Assembly (NCBI GenBank): GCA_973895155.1
Contig: OZ316893.1
Location: 23,002,001-23,066,000, forward strand
Direction of reading: 5' to 3'
DNA: 64,000 bases
DNA from: Marsupella aquatica
Taxonomy: Eukaryota; Marchantiophyta
The notes under the pieces are model-generated. The model had not been told where the DNA came from and made no database searches. It worked only from the letters and a program-made list of their open reading frames with translations. Shown piece after piece: positions 53,645 through 64,000 of the stretch. Within the stretch, counting starts at the first letter, position 1; each line of letters begins with the position of its first letter. A program made the translations under genes and the position numbers.

Positions 53645-54036
53645 CTGCATGGCCACAGAAACGATGTCAAATTGATGTACCAAAAAGGCAAATTGGACAT
53701 CGCTTTACCACTGGTGAGTCTTCTACTCAATAACACTTTCATTAGTTCAGAGACTCAAGGTAAGGGCATTCATGTAAACTATGATATGTCTTGTACCTAT
53801 ATATATATTCATAAAAACACAAACTCTACATGGTAGATGAATATGCTTAGAAAAAATATTGAAGTTTGTGCTTGGACGAGACTTCCCAGTTTTAGCTCAT
53901 CCAGACACCACAGTGCCCAATGTTCAATTGACCCGTCAAATGACTGGCCAAATTCATGACAAGACTTGCTACTAAGCGAACCGACTAAAAGAAAGATAGC
54001 CGATTAGGAAATCATCTGGAAGGACAGCAGCAGTAC

Positions 54037-54669
54037 CGTTTTCACAGGGAGCATTTCCCCCAATCCTTCGATTTTCCACTTTGGGTAACACGTGCACAAA
54101 TTTTGGAAGTATGAATTCAGCCGGCTCGTGTCTTTGCTTAGAGTGGTGAAGTAATCAAACAAAGGGCGGCTCAAGGCACTTCTTGCTCTTCCTATATCAG
54201 AACTGCCGTGATGAGGGGTACTATATTAAAATACCCCTCTCAAGCTATCAAGGAAATTCTTTTTCTTGGCCGCATTCATGCTGGACTCGAATGTGTCGTG
54301 TGCTTGATGACACAGGTCCTTGATGACCAAACCCCCAAAAGAGTGGCCCACCAAGACCACTGGGCAATGAGGCGTCTGACCAATGTTTGCCTGCATCAGA
54401 TCACTGATCAAGTTTTCGCTAATTATATGCATGTCAAAGTTTTCAGCAGAACCCTTTCTCAGGCCTTCAATATAAGAGACACCTAGGATGTGAGCGTCAG
54501 GGAACTCCTCCGCGAGCCAAACCTTCGGCCAAATACAGCTTTCGTCCCCACTCATCCAGGTAGATAAGTGTGCTTCGGCGGATTCCCCAAATGGAAGCCC
54601 GTGGAAGAATAATACTTGTATGGCGGGATCACCCTTAGGCTTGTGAAGCTCGTAGAGGGAGTCATTCAC
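54037..54669 (-). pseudogene. Alpha/beta-hydrolase exon of HNL-TPR gene 2, with in-frame TAA
   Basis: 211 codons after acceptor TATCTCAG: VNDSLYELHKPKGD, AIQVLFFHGLPFG (strand and oxyanion loop), WLAEEFPDAHILGVSY, nucleophile elbow VVLVGHSFGGLVIKDL (Ser at exon codon 110), and YSTPHHGSSDIGRARS. The fold and motif order match SERAC1/PGAP1-like lipase or esterase domains. Codon 148 is TAA (54,226-54,228), whereas copy 1 has TAT (Tyr). The rest of the exon remains in frame to donor AAAACG|GTACTG. Confidence 0.88.
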
Positions 54670-54894
54670 CTGAGATATCACGAACACAGGAAGGTAAGTA
54701 TTGATTAGTGGTCATCACTCTTCATCTGGTTTCGACAGGACGCTACAATAGAAGAGAAACTCAGACATGTGAATATCAAGTGTATGAGAAGCTTTCTCTG
54801 AAACCGACGGTTTGAGCAGTTTTGGATGGAATGTTAAACCAATCAACCAACTGAATGTCACTAAGGAGAGATGAGGGACCGTATGGATGATCAC

Positions 54895-55080
54895 CTCACG
54901 TGCTTGGAGATTCCATTGTTGCACCTTGCTGCGGCGTCGATTAGCTACAACGGGTCTGAGGAAGAATAAGCCAAGTAGACAGCACAAGATCACAATAGAC
55001 AGTTGGGCTACTTCGTCAGTCGCCACTAGAATCGGAGCAAATCTCGCCGAAATTACGGAAACACAATTGATCGCCTCCAT
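54895..55080 (-). CDS. First exon of HNL-TPR gene 2 (membrane anchor)
   Basis: 62 codons starting MEAINCVSVISARFAPILVA. A hydrophobic segment LSIVILCCLLGLFFL is followed by basic VANRRRSK, suggesting an N-terminal signal anchor or tail in the membrane. Donor CGTGAG|GTGATC. A Met at 55,119 is also in frame, but the MEAIN start is shared with copy 1. Confidence 0.75.
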
Positions 55081-55197
55081 TGCGAGCCTCAGAAGAAAGA
55101 CTTTGTCTAGTGGCCCCAACGCGATGGGCCCTTGCAGATCAAATTATGCGCTTAGCCCCAGAATGAGTCAACTGGTCAGATCCATCCTCGTCGTGAG

Positions 55198-55202
55198 GCC
55201 AG
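55198..55202 (+). repeat. Left target-site duplication GCCAG of copia element C
   Basis: GCCAG before the 5' LTR and again at 60,531-60,535 after the 3' LTR. The uninterrupted paralogous sequence at about 34,080 has a single GAGGCCAGACC. Confidence 0.95.
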
Positions 55203-55496
55203 TATTAGAAAAGGTTTAATTGGTAGGCCACCGTCCAAAGTGGTAGGCCACCGTTCTTAGTTGTAGGCCACCGTCCTAAGTGGTAGGCCACCGTGCTAAA
55301 TTAGTGACTTAAATTAGACCATGAGGTGAATTATGTTATAGGCACATGTGAGAGAATGTGTAACATGAGAGAATACACAATATTCTGGTTTGACTTGACC
55401 TGGCATCCAAGGGATGCCCTCCATGTATAAAACCCCTCACTACTCAATGACATACACACCGCATTTCCACATTCTTGGGCTCATGGATTTCTAACA
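55203..55496 (+). repeat. 5' LTR of copia element C
   Basis: TATTAGAAAAGG...TTTCTAACA. It carries four GTAGGCCACCGTCC-type tandem units near the start, a hairpin GGCATCC-AA-GGGATGCC, and a TATAAAA box at 55,426-55,432. It starts TA instead of the canonical TG, as does the 3' LTR. Confidence 0.93.
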
Positions 55497-55509
55497 TGGT
55501 ATCAGAGCC
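55497..55509 (+). promoter_or_regulatory. Primer-binding site of copia element C
   Basis: TGGTATCAGAGCC, complementary to the 3' end of initiator tRNA-Met, directly after the 5' LTR. Confidence 0.9.
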
Positions 55510-56017
55510 TTGTTACGTTACTTCTGAATTGTGTGACTTCATATTTCTTATGAGGAGAGGAGAGTTGGTCTAGAGAGAGGATTCCCCCTCTAGAACTATT
55601 TGAATCAAATTTGAAGAAATAAGAATTGGACTCAATTCCCTACCAATTGATGAGAAAAGTTTTTCAAGCAGGTACATCGGGCAGCAAGACAGATTTTTTT
55701 GGGGGGGAGCAGTTGAGGCCAAATCTAAGCACGATTAGATGGCATTTCAGAAGGAGCAGAGTTTGTCGAATTCACGTTTTGGGAGAGAGGACGCTTGATC
55801 TCAAATTTTTTTTTTGGCATTGTGAAGAATGTGACGACGCAGATGCAACGGAAAGCATTCCGAGTAGGTCATCTGTGGTGAGTAACAATAGAAGTGTTCT
55901 ATTGTGAATGCAGTGCTTCTTGCAGTGGTCAAGAAGATTTTTTGCGGTGGCAAGAAGATTATTGGATAGTGATCCAGTCAAAGGCGTTGGTCCTTTTCTA
56001 TTGAGCAACGGCTCAAC
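55510..56017 (+). other. Leader of copia element C
   Basis: About 500 bp between primer site and gag. It includes a T-run and G-run (TTTTTTTGGGGGGGAG, about 55,691-55,706). No gene is supported. Confidence 0.6.
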
Positions 56018-56974
56018 ATGACGTCAAACATAAAGATCCCAAAGTTTGATGGCACATATTTCCAAGTGTGGAAAAGAAAACTGACTTTGAGTTTCAAAGA
56101 TGAGAAGCTGATGGGAATTGTTGATGGCACTAGCCCGAAGCCAACAACAACTCCAACGTACACCCCAACAAAAGATGAATTGGAAGAGTGGGATCACAAA
56201 GATAACAAGGCACTTCGAATTCTGACACAAGGTATGGAGAATTCACAAGCACATCATATCAGTAGTGCCAAGACTGCTGCGGAAGCATGGTCAACACTTC
56301 TCAACATGTTTGAAGCAAGTGATGCCATAACCAAGATGTATCTTCATGACAAGTTGGCTACTCTCAAGATGAAGGAAGGAGAAAGCTTCATAAAGCATGT
56401 ACATGCTTTAAGGGGAATTTTGGAGCAACTTAATGCAGCGGGAGCACCAGTGTTAGATGAGGATGCACGATTGGCACTCATGAGGAGCATGCCTCAAAGT
56501 TGGAGGAGGGCAATTATTCCTCTAAGGAGGGATACAACTCTTACTCTTCCGTCCTTGATTGCATATCTATTGCAAGAGGAAACGATGCAAAAAACGGAGG
56601 ACTTGGCAGGATTGACAACAGCACTTTACATTGACTCAAGGCTAGGGTCAAAATCTACCATCTCACAAGGTAGTAATTTTGGGAAGGCTAGCACCTCCCA
56701 AAAACCATGGAAGGAGAAAGCTTCCAAGATGAAATGTCACTTTTGTAAACGGAAAGGACATTTTATTCGCGACTGCAGAGCAAGGATAGCCAAGGAGGGA
56801 AATGATGCCAAGAAGGTTCAAGCGAACTCAGTCATACATAAGTTGTATGTGGCATCAATTGGGAATTTCGATGAAGGAGATTCAAGTTGGTATGTGGACA
56901 CAGCTGCAACCCAACATATGGCGCATCATCGAGAAACTTTGTGGAATACAAAGCTTGGGATCATGCCCAAGTAG
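56018..56974 (+). pseudogene. Copia element C gag and start of protease
   Basis: MTSNIKIPKFDGTYFQVWKR is the typical copia gag N-terminus (UBN2/DUF4219-like), with LKMKEGESFIKHVHALRGIL in the middle. Then come a zinc knuckle CHFCKRKGHFIRDC and the protease start SSWYVDTAATQHMAHH, where D-T-A-A stands for the usual D-S-G-A. A frameshift near 56,940 ends the frame at 56,974. Confidence 0.93.
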
Positions 56975-59900
56975 TGTATTTGGGAGATGATTCGACCTTG
57001 CAAATTGCTGGAGTGGGAAGTGTTCCCATTAAACTCCAAGATGGTTCAGTGAGGATGTGGAAAAGGTGCTTCATGTACCTTGTCTCACAAAGAATCTATT
57101 TTCAGTGAACCAACTTGATGAAGAAGGAGGAGAGGCTATCATCAAGAAAGGTTCATGTACTTTGAAGAGTCCAAGTGGCTCTATCATTAGTACTTGCTTT
57201 ACTGTTAACAAGTTATATAAACTTGGTGTAACTGTAAGCCTCCATAGTGCAAATATTGCTATCACAACAAGTGGGGCGATGTGGCATAAAAGGCTTGGCC
57301 ACATCAATGAAGCTAGAATGCAACAACTGCAAGACCACAACATGGTGGAAGGCATTGGTAAATTTGATGGAGTTTCTTTGTCTAATTGCGGAGCTTGTGC
57401 AAAGGCAAAGTCTACAAAGTTGAAATATCCGAAGGGTGGAAGATCAAAGGCAACTGAACTTCTTGCCTTAGTTCATTCAGATATTTGTGGCCCAGTTCGC
57501 ATTGCCACTCATTCAGGCTATGTCTACTTCATCACATTCATTGATGATTTCTCGAGATATTGTACCATATATCTCTTGAGGCACAAGTCAGAAGCCTTTG
57601 AGAAATTCAAAGAGTTTAAAGCTCTTGCAGAAACACAAACCGGCAAAAAGGTTAAGGTGTTGCGGTCTGACAATGGAGGAGAGTACAAGTCGACAACCTT
57701 TGACCTATTTTGCAAGGAACATGGGATTGCAAGGCAATTTACAGTTGCAGAGACTCCTCAACAAAATGGAGTAGCTGAGAGAAAGAATAGAACACTAGTG
57801 GAGGCAGTTCTATCCTTGTTGAATCATTCAGGTCTATCTCAATCCTATTGGGGGGAAGCTATTCATATAGCTAACTACCTTCAAAATCGAACACCCACAA
57901 AAGCACTAGATGCCGACAAGACACCATATGAGCTTTGGTATGGGAGAAAACCAAACTTGTCACATCTTAGGGTTTTTGGATGTAGAGCACATCTTAACAT
58001 CAACAAAAACCATCGAGGGAAGCTTGACAATCATGCCGAAGATTGTATTTTTTTGGGATATCCAGAAGACTCCACATCAAGAGATGTCTATAGAGTTCAA
58101 CGAACAACCGATCGCAAGGTGATTGTGGCAAGAGATGTTCGATTTAAAGAAGACCAGCCCGGTGGAAAAGGCCCAGTTACTTCAGAGTTGGATGATCCGG
58201 TGCTATTTGAACTTCCAATAGCACTAGCACCAACACCAACTCCGGTGGGAGCACCAGTGCTAGCACCGGCACCAGGCCCAGTGGGAGCACCAGCACTAGC
58301 ACCAGTGGGAGCACCGGCTTTAGCTCAAGTGGGAGCTAATGCACCTGATGTTAGAGAAGAGGCTACTGAAATGTCAGGCACATCTACTTCAAGAGGACCA
58401 CAACCAAGTAGTCCACTACCACGATCCAGGTCCACAGAATCATTTGCAACACATTTTGATGAATTTGAAGGTTCAATAGAAGGTGATGCCTCTACTCACG
58501 TTGAATTCTCAGAACCTGAATTTGGAAGGGGAAAGAGGAAGAAGATACCAACGAGGAGATATGGTTTTGACTCCGATTCAGCCATTGTGGCCCTAGTGAC
58601 TAAATCTGGACCAAGAATGGCGGAACCTACTTCTTTGAAGGAGGCACTTACAAGACCAGATGCAGAGCAATGGAGGAAAGCCATTAATGATGAGTTAGAC
58701 TCATTGAAGAAAAACAACACATGGACCATAGTCAAGTTTCCTCAAAATCGAAAGGCGGTGGGCTGCAAGTGGGTTTTCAAGTTGAAGTACAACCCGGATG
58801 GAAGCATTGCAAGATACAAAGCTAGACTTGTAGCCAAAGGCTATTCTCAAGTCTATGGGGTTGATTACTTGGATACTTTTTCACCAGTAGTGAAAATCAC
58901 ATCTATAAGGCTCATTCTATCCTTGGTGGCCTTTTATGACCTTGAGGCCATCCTTTTAGATGTGAAGACAGCATTCCTGAATGGTATACTCACGGAACCA
59001 ATCTACATGGAGTTGCCTGAAGGATTAGAGTGGTTGGAGAAAATTCTTGACCCTGAAATGGTATGTCTCCTATTGAGGGCATTATATGGCCTCAAACAAT
59101 CCTCTAGGTTATGGTATAAGAGGATTGACACTTTCTTGTTAAGCATTGGCTTTAGAAAGTGCATAGCTGACTCAAATGTGTACTATTATGAGTCAGGAGG
59201 AAACTTTGTGATATTAGCTCTATATGTTGATGATTGCATACTTGCAAGCAATGACACCAACATATTAGCTGAAGTCAAAACGACACTCATGAAGGAATTC
59301 GAGATGAGTGACTTAGGCAATATACATAATTGCCTTGGTATGGAAATCTCCCGCAACAGAGAAGAGGGTTGGCTCAAGATGTCTCAAGAGAGATACATCT
59401 TGGACAAATTAAGCACTTTCAACATGGAGAATTGCAAGGCAGTGCATACTCCAGTTGAGTTGGGCTTAAAGCTAAGCAAGGAGGATAGCCCACAAACTGA
59501 AGATGAAAAGTTACAGATGGAGAGTGTACCATACCAGAATGCAGTTGGAAGCCTCATGTGGGCTATGATCTACACAAGGCCCGACTTATCCTATGCAGTT
59601 GGATCAGTGGCACAATTCATGTCCAATCCAGGTCCAAAGCATTGGATGGTTGTGAAGCGAATTTTTCGGTACTTGAAAGGCACATCAAGTATGGGTTTGG
59701 TGTATAAAAGATCAAAATCTTTTATTCCCTTACATGGATATACTGATGCTGATTGGGGAGGAGATATTGACACAAGAAGATCAACCTCTGGTTATTGTTT
59801 CATGCTCTCAGGTGCAGTAGTGAGTTGGGCAAGCAAGAAGCAAAAATCTGTAGCCTTGTCTAGCACCGAAGCAGAGTACATGGCCTTATCAAAGGCATGC

Positions 59901-60188
59901 ACTGAGATAGTATGGTTGAAAAGACTTCTTGGAGACTTGCATCATCAGCAAGCAAGAGCCGTCATTCATTGTGATAATCAAAGTGCTCTTAGCTTACTTG
60001 AAGCATCTCGGCTTCATGATAGGAGCAAGCACATCGATATTCAATATCACTTTAGTAGGGAACTAGTTGATAGTGGTGAAATAGAAGTAATCTATTGTCC
60101 CACCGAGGAAATGGCAGCGGACATTCTCACCAAAGGACTTCCAAAAAACAAACACATTTATTTGAGAAAAATGCTAAGGCTTTATTAG
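56975..60188 (+). pseudogene. Copia element C pol: PR, IN, RT, RNase H
   Basis: The protease continues in another frame (VVYLGDDSTLQIAGVGSVPI) and shifts again near 57,050. From 57,057 a single open frame runs to 60,188: pre-integrase MWHKRLGHINEARM, integrase HSDICGPVRIATHSG, FIDDFSRYCTIYLL, RSDNGGEYKSTTF, ETPQQNGVAERKNRTLVEA; reverse transcriptase WVFKLKYNPDGSIARYKARL, LDVKTAFLNG, LYGLKQSSRLW, LYVDDCIL; RNase H VALSSTEAEYMALSKACTEI and DRSKHIDIQYHFSREL. A Pro/Ala linker (PTPVGAPVLAPAPGPVGAPA) separates integrase and RT. The long intact frame fits a fairly young insertion. Confidence 0.95.
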
Positions 60189-60216
60189 GGTTCTAATTTA
60201 GTCACTAAAGTAGGAG

Positions 60217-60530
60217 TATTAGAAAAGATTTAATTGGTAGGCCACCGTCCAAAGTGGTAGGCCACCGTCCTTAGTTGTAGGCCACCGTCCTAAGTGGTAG
60301 GCCACCGTCCTTAGTTGTGGGCCACCGTCCTAAATTAGTGACTTAAATTAGACCATGAGGTGAACTATGTTATAGGCACATGTGAGGGAATGTGTAGCAT
60401 GAGAGAATACACAATATTCTGGTTTGATTTGACCTAGCATCCAAGGGATGCCCTCCATGTATAAAACCCCTCACTACTCAATGACATACACATAGCATTT
60501 CCACATTCTTGGGCTCATGGATTTCTAACA
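60217..60530 (+). repeat. 3' LTR of copia element C
   Basis: The same as the 5' LTR except for about ten substitutions and one extra 20-bp GTAGGCCACCGTCC-type unit (five versus four). It is followed by the right target duplication GCCAG at 60,531-60,535. Confidence 0.93.
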
Positions 60531-60535
60531 GCCAG

Positions 60536-61660
60536 ACCACCAATAATCATTCAAGAAGAATTGAAATTCACTGGAAGGCTAGACAATTTCCATTAGAAAG
60601 TCTAGCGTCAATTGCTGATCAGGTACCTTCATAATGTTCAGCTAGTGATCTCCTATGTTTGTTGCACCGTAAAAATCGTTCTCAAGCTTATCACCGTGTA
60701 GATTTAGACGCGGATTAGCAAACTCGATTAAATGAGGGAAGGCACATTGTTGTGCTTTGCTCGTCGTAGAACCTTTTCTCTCGCAACTACAGTGAGGACG
60801 CAAGCAGGCATATCAGACATTGGAAGATAGAGCTACCGTAGTTCGTCTTGAGCGCAGCGCAGTGAAAAATATATGAAAATAAAAGTCAGTAGGAGACTTC
60901 AGGCAACCGTAGAGCCATCATCCGTGCTGCGCACTCATAACTAGTGAGCAGCCAAGCCATCGTTGTGGCCACAAATGACTATAGCTAGCCGATTTACGAA
61001 GGATTGAACTCTCCTCAGCATTGCTAGAGGACATCCACGGCGACCTGACGGCAAAACAGATAGAATGAATCGAAGCGGAGGGTTGGCAGTGCAATCCACT
61101 TCCAAAGTCAAAGTACAACAGAATCTGAAAGTTTGTATGGAATTGTGTCTGTCTCTATCAGCGTGATTGAGTGCCGAGTAGTAAAAACTTATTTCCCGTC
61201 CTTGTGCCTTCGCTTTCCGAAAACTTTGAGAGTAACTGGAACGATACCAAGCCAGTCCAATTCAGGAACCATGTGACGTTCGCCTGCCAACACACATCAA
61301 CGCATCTGTACAGAGTGGACATACACTACAGCTAGAGCTCACAGAAACAACACAATTGCCTGTACTGAAATTGTACCTTTCTGGCTGAAAGTAACAATGG
61401 CGGTAGTGGATAGATTCAATCTGGGGAGCCTGTGTCTCGGTTCTGCACCTCAATCTAGACCATCTCGAGGTCCATTGATTGAGCTATTGGCGATAACTTG
61501 TACTAGATGTTCAATTGTGAAGCACTCAGAAACTCGGCCCTAAATGGTCACTCCCTCGACGAAATTCACCATAGCGTGTCCAGAAGAATCTGCCGTCCGG
61601 GCACCATCGGTGTGGTCGAACAGATCTGCGGAAAGGAGATTTTCAGATCGAAGGAATCGA
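60536..61660 (-). other. 5' flank of HNL-TPR gene 2, displaced by copia element C
   Basis: Collinear with 34,085-35,175. It was the original upstream region of gene 2 and is now 5.3 kb further away. No gene is supported. Confidence 0.7.
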
Positions 61661-64000
61661 CAAAACACGTGGGATAGTTTTGCCCAAAGTGGTGAAGAGG
61701 TGTAATTTGGTGAAGTTTTGCCACTTAAAAAATTGATGTTTGGGAGTTTCCCGATGAAGTGGGGAGTCATCATCGTGCCACCGTGTTTCGAGCATATTGT
61801 GGGCTACAATGCACTGGTTAAGAGTACTTAATACACTTTATCCTTGAAACTCAAAAGAGAAACAAAAGCCCAAATGGACAGAGAGATTGTCCCTGCCCAT
61901 CCCCATGCACTGCATAAAGCGTTAGCTCTCTCTCGCAAGGTCGCGACCCTTTGTCCTGGCCATTGTAGCATGTGTGTCGCCCAGGGCCATCGTTGCTTTT
62001 ACACCACAAAGAAAAAGGAACTGGTACTACTCTGACTTTTACACCACAAAGACAAAGGAACTGGTACGACTTTGACTACCTTTGGGAGAAAATAGTCAGG
62101 ACTACATAGTGCTCCTGAATAATGGCATGACATCTTGACGTCGAATAATGGCATGACATCTTGACGTCTCTCAGGGGAACATCATCAAGTCGTCAAATTA
62201 CCAAGGAAACCTGTTTGGGAATGTAATTGAAACTGGCGGCTTGGGAATGTAATTGAAACTGGCTGCAAATGGTGAGGAGACCATTTACAGGTCACATTTC
62301 TGCGAAAAGTGTGGGAATGTAATTGAAACTGGCTGCAAATGGTGAGGAGACCGTTTACAGGTCACATTTCTGTGAAAAGTGCAGATAAGTTTATCTGAGA
62401 CAATTTAAATGAGCAAGTCCATCCAAGCTTTGCCAGTCCATCTTAGCTTCATAGACAAAGTGGAGGTCCATGAGGGATTCATTTACTCAAAAGAAGGGGC
62501 AAATGGAAACCCCAAAACCCTAGATAATAAATTAATAAAGACCTACTTACCAGTCCACATCTAGCCTACTAACTAAGTGCAAGTGGAACATGGATGTATG
62601 GGGCAAGGGTCTTGTAAGGCACAGTAACTAGTACCCACTGCTAGATCATCAATAATAGATTGCTAGGGCTTGAACACACAATTAACATCACCAAAATTTG
62701 CTGACAGAAATGAGGCGCTTGAACAACAACATCACCAAAATTTGCTGACAGAAATTGGGCGTCAAAACAGATAGTGGTGATCTTGAGTTACCCGTCCCTG
62801 TGCCTGTCAAAAGAGCCCATCAAAGTGATGATAAAAGCTCCAAAATTATCCATAGTGAGAGGGGGGTAAACTATGACGTTAGGCTTCTGTGACATATTTC
62901 TTCTCTTTTGCCTTGCAGCTTGCATAGCTGCTGCCCCTGTCTGTGATGCTGCTATCTTGATGATGTACACATAGGGTTGCTCTGAGGTCTAAGAATCTAT
63001 CAAAAAATTTAGCCAGCTTGATTCGAAGTGGTCATTGTATAATTTATAAAGAATTTGAGACGGCAGACGAATAGACAGACTAGACGTCCCGCAAATTAAA
63101 GTGTCTTGTGTAAAGAATTTCAAAAGCTCGAGCTGCCCCAAACAAAATAATTGACGCTGATTAGTTCTGAAACGAGAAACGCTGTTCAGGTTGAATTTGA
63201 ATCAATCGTTCTCTAGTATTGGAATGCAACATTTCAACGGAATCCCAATCGAATCATCTCCACCATTTCTAAGTCGAGATAGACAATGGGAACTATTTGG
63301 ACAGGTAGTCAAATCTCTAGGCTGTTCACATTCAAGCCGCTGCTACTTAAGTAGTGCCTTAGTCGGTGCCTCTGCCCGCCCTTCTGCATTTTGTTGAGAG
63401 AGTGATTTCTTCTCCTATGTCCGTCGCACTATTTGGTAGGGGCATGAATTTGAGTGGAACGTGGTTTGATGAGTCTAGAGCCATCTCTGTCCATACATGT
63501 CCACTGTTTGAATGCACAGTAGATCATGATGTAAGAAGCACACTTTGCTCCAATCTTACTATCCTTTCCAACCCACAATGGCTTTGTATAGAACCGTGTT
63601 TTACTCCATATTGTGTACGCCTGGGAACTCTTCCTAAGTAGAAGAATAATCATCAGTCTAGTACCTGTGTTCAGAGTCTTTACATTGGGATCTATGATCC
63701 GGGATCTGATCGAAGTAAATTTGAGGTACCTCGTTATTTTGGCTGAAATGTCTACAGCATCCTGTGTCTAGAGTCTACGCACTGGGGGGTCTGATCGGAG
63801 TAAATTGCAGTTATTGATTTGGCTGAAATGTCTACAGCATCAGTTTTAGCGTCTCGGGATTATGATTCAAGCATTGACGGGCACTTGATGGAATTCGTCA
63901 GCCTGTGTATTTTTCTTTCCTGACAAATTTCTTGACGTTGTGGCAGCAGAGTGAATGGAGATTGGGGCAGTAAGAAGTTCATTGCATCTGACATGAAACA
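61661..64000. other. Intergenic DNA rich in short tandem duplications
   Basis: No gene is supported. Local direct duplications occur at about 61,993-62,075 (CTTTTACACCACAAAG), 62,119-62,167 (AATAATGGCATGACATCTTGACGTC), 62,217-62,380 (GGGAATGTAATTGAAACTGG, three times), 62,680-62,760 (AACATCACCAAAATTTGCTG) and 63,735-63,840 (TTTGGCTGAAATGTCTACAG). Confidence 0.6.

Larger units (their letters stand above)
48678..55080 (-). pseudogene. HNL-TPR gene 2: anchor-hydrolase-NB-ARC-LRR-TPR receptor, one nonsense codon
   Basis: Five exons joined by four phase-0 GT-AG introns: 55,080-54,895; 54,669-54,037; 53,644-53,477; 53,342-52,248; 52,007-48,678, giving about 1,803 codons. Domain order: hydrophobic anchor, alpha/beta-hydrolase with GHSFGG, NB-ARC, about 13 LRRs, five TPR modules. 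Hydrolase-NB-ARC-LRR (HNL) proteins are known NLR-type immune receptors of liverworts and other non-seed plants; a long TPR tail is unusual. A TAA at 54,226-54,228 replaces Tyr in the hydrolase exon, while all other exons are open. Copia element C sits about 120 bp before the start codon and probably disrupts the promoter. Either a recent pseudogene or an allele with one lesion. Reinitiation downstream could still give an NB-ARC-LRR-TPR protein. Confidence 0.85.
55203..60530 (+). mobile_element. Complete Ty1/copia element C (5,328 bp)
   Basis: Two LTRs (294 and 314 bp), primer site TGGTATCAGAGCC, gag, pol, polypurine tract AAAGTAGGAG and 5-bp target duplication GCCAG. Pol order PR-IN-RT-RH defines copia. 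Two frameshifts in the protease region make this copy defective. It belongs to a different family from elements A and B. Confidence 0.97.
48017..61660 (-). repeat. Segmental duplication unit, copy 2 (with HNL-TPR gene 2)
   Basis: The same order and orientation as 23,563-35,175, but with LRRs, the full hydrolase exon and five TPR modules. It is enlarged by copia element C. The two units are separated by about 12.8 kb. Confidence 0.9.

Overview
The window comes from a nuclear genome of a land plant, most likely a non-seed plant such as a liverwort, lycophyte or relative. The evidence is GT-AG introns, Ty1/copia retrotransposons primed by initiator tRNA-Met, Helitrons with CTAG 3' ends, and above all disease-resistance-type genes that begin with an alpha/beta-hydrolase domain. 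That 'HNL' class (hydrolase-NB-ARC-LRR) is known from liverworts and other non-seed plants. The species cannot be named from sequence alone. No tRNA, rRNA or CRISPR locus was seen. A 100-base assembly gap lies at 21,915-22,014.

Left third (1-23.5 kb): a nest of mobile elements. A LINE 3' end (1-880) is followed by a strongly strand-asymmetric C/T then G/A tract. A degenerate autonomous Helitron (about 3.1-17.8 kb, + strand) follows. It is split at one codon by an 8,483-bp insertion (4,766-13,248) flanked by a 5-bp duplication, ACGTG. The insertion carries two head-to-head genes for plant-mobile-domain-like/coiled-coil proteins. Next comes a truncated minus-strand copia element (18.1-22.7 kb) with an 81-bp GC-rich minisatellite in its leader, then a 67-bp satellite (23.0-23.4 kb).

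Middle and right: two copies of a segmental tandem duplication (23.56-35.18 kb and 48.02-61.66 kb), each carrying a minus-strand resistance-type gene. Copy 2 can be read as five exons encoding: N-terminal membrane anchor, alpha/beta-hydrolase, NB-ARC, about 13 LRRs, and five modules of TPR-like repeats, about 1,800 residues in all. Both copies are damaged. Copy 1 lost half of the hydrolase and all LRRs, and a copia element lies 5 bp inside its NB-ARC intron. Copy 2 has a nonsense codon in the hydrolase and a complete 5,328-bp copia element inserted about 120 bp upstream of its presumed start. The spacer between the copies holds AT-rich sequence, MITE-like inverted repeats, two Helitron tails pointing at each other, and a deletion derivative of the plant-mobile-domain element.

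The host genes in the window are the duplicated HNL-TPR receptors, which would couple a membrane-anchored hydrolase-like domain to an NB-ARC switch and an LRR/TPR sensor. Nearly everything else is transposon-derived. Premature stops in the transposons repeatedly sit where a CAG, TGG or CGA codon is expected, in CHG or CG context, as methylation-driven decay would produce.
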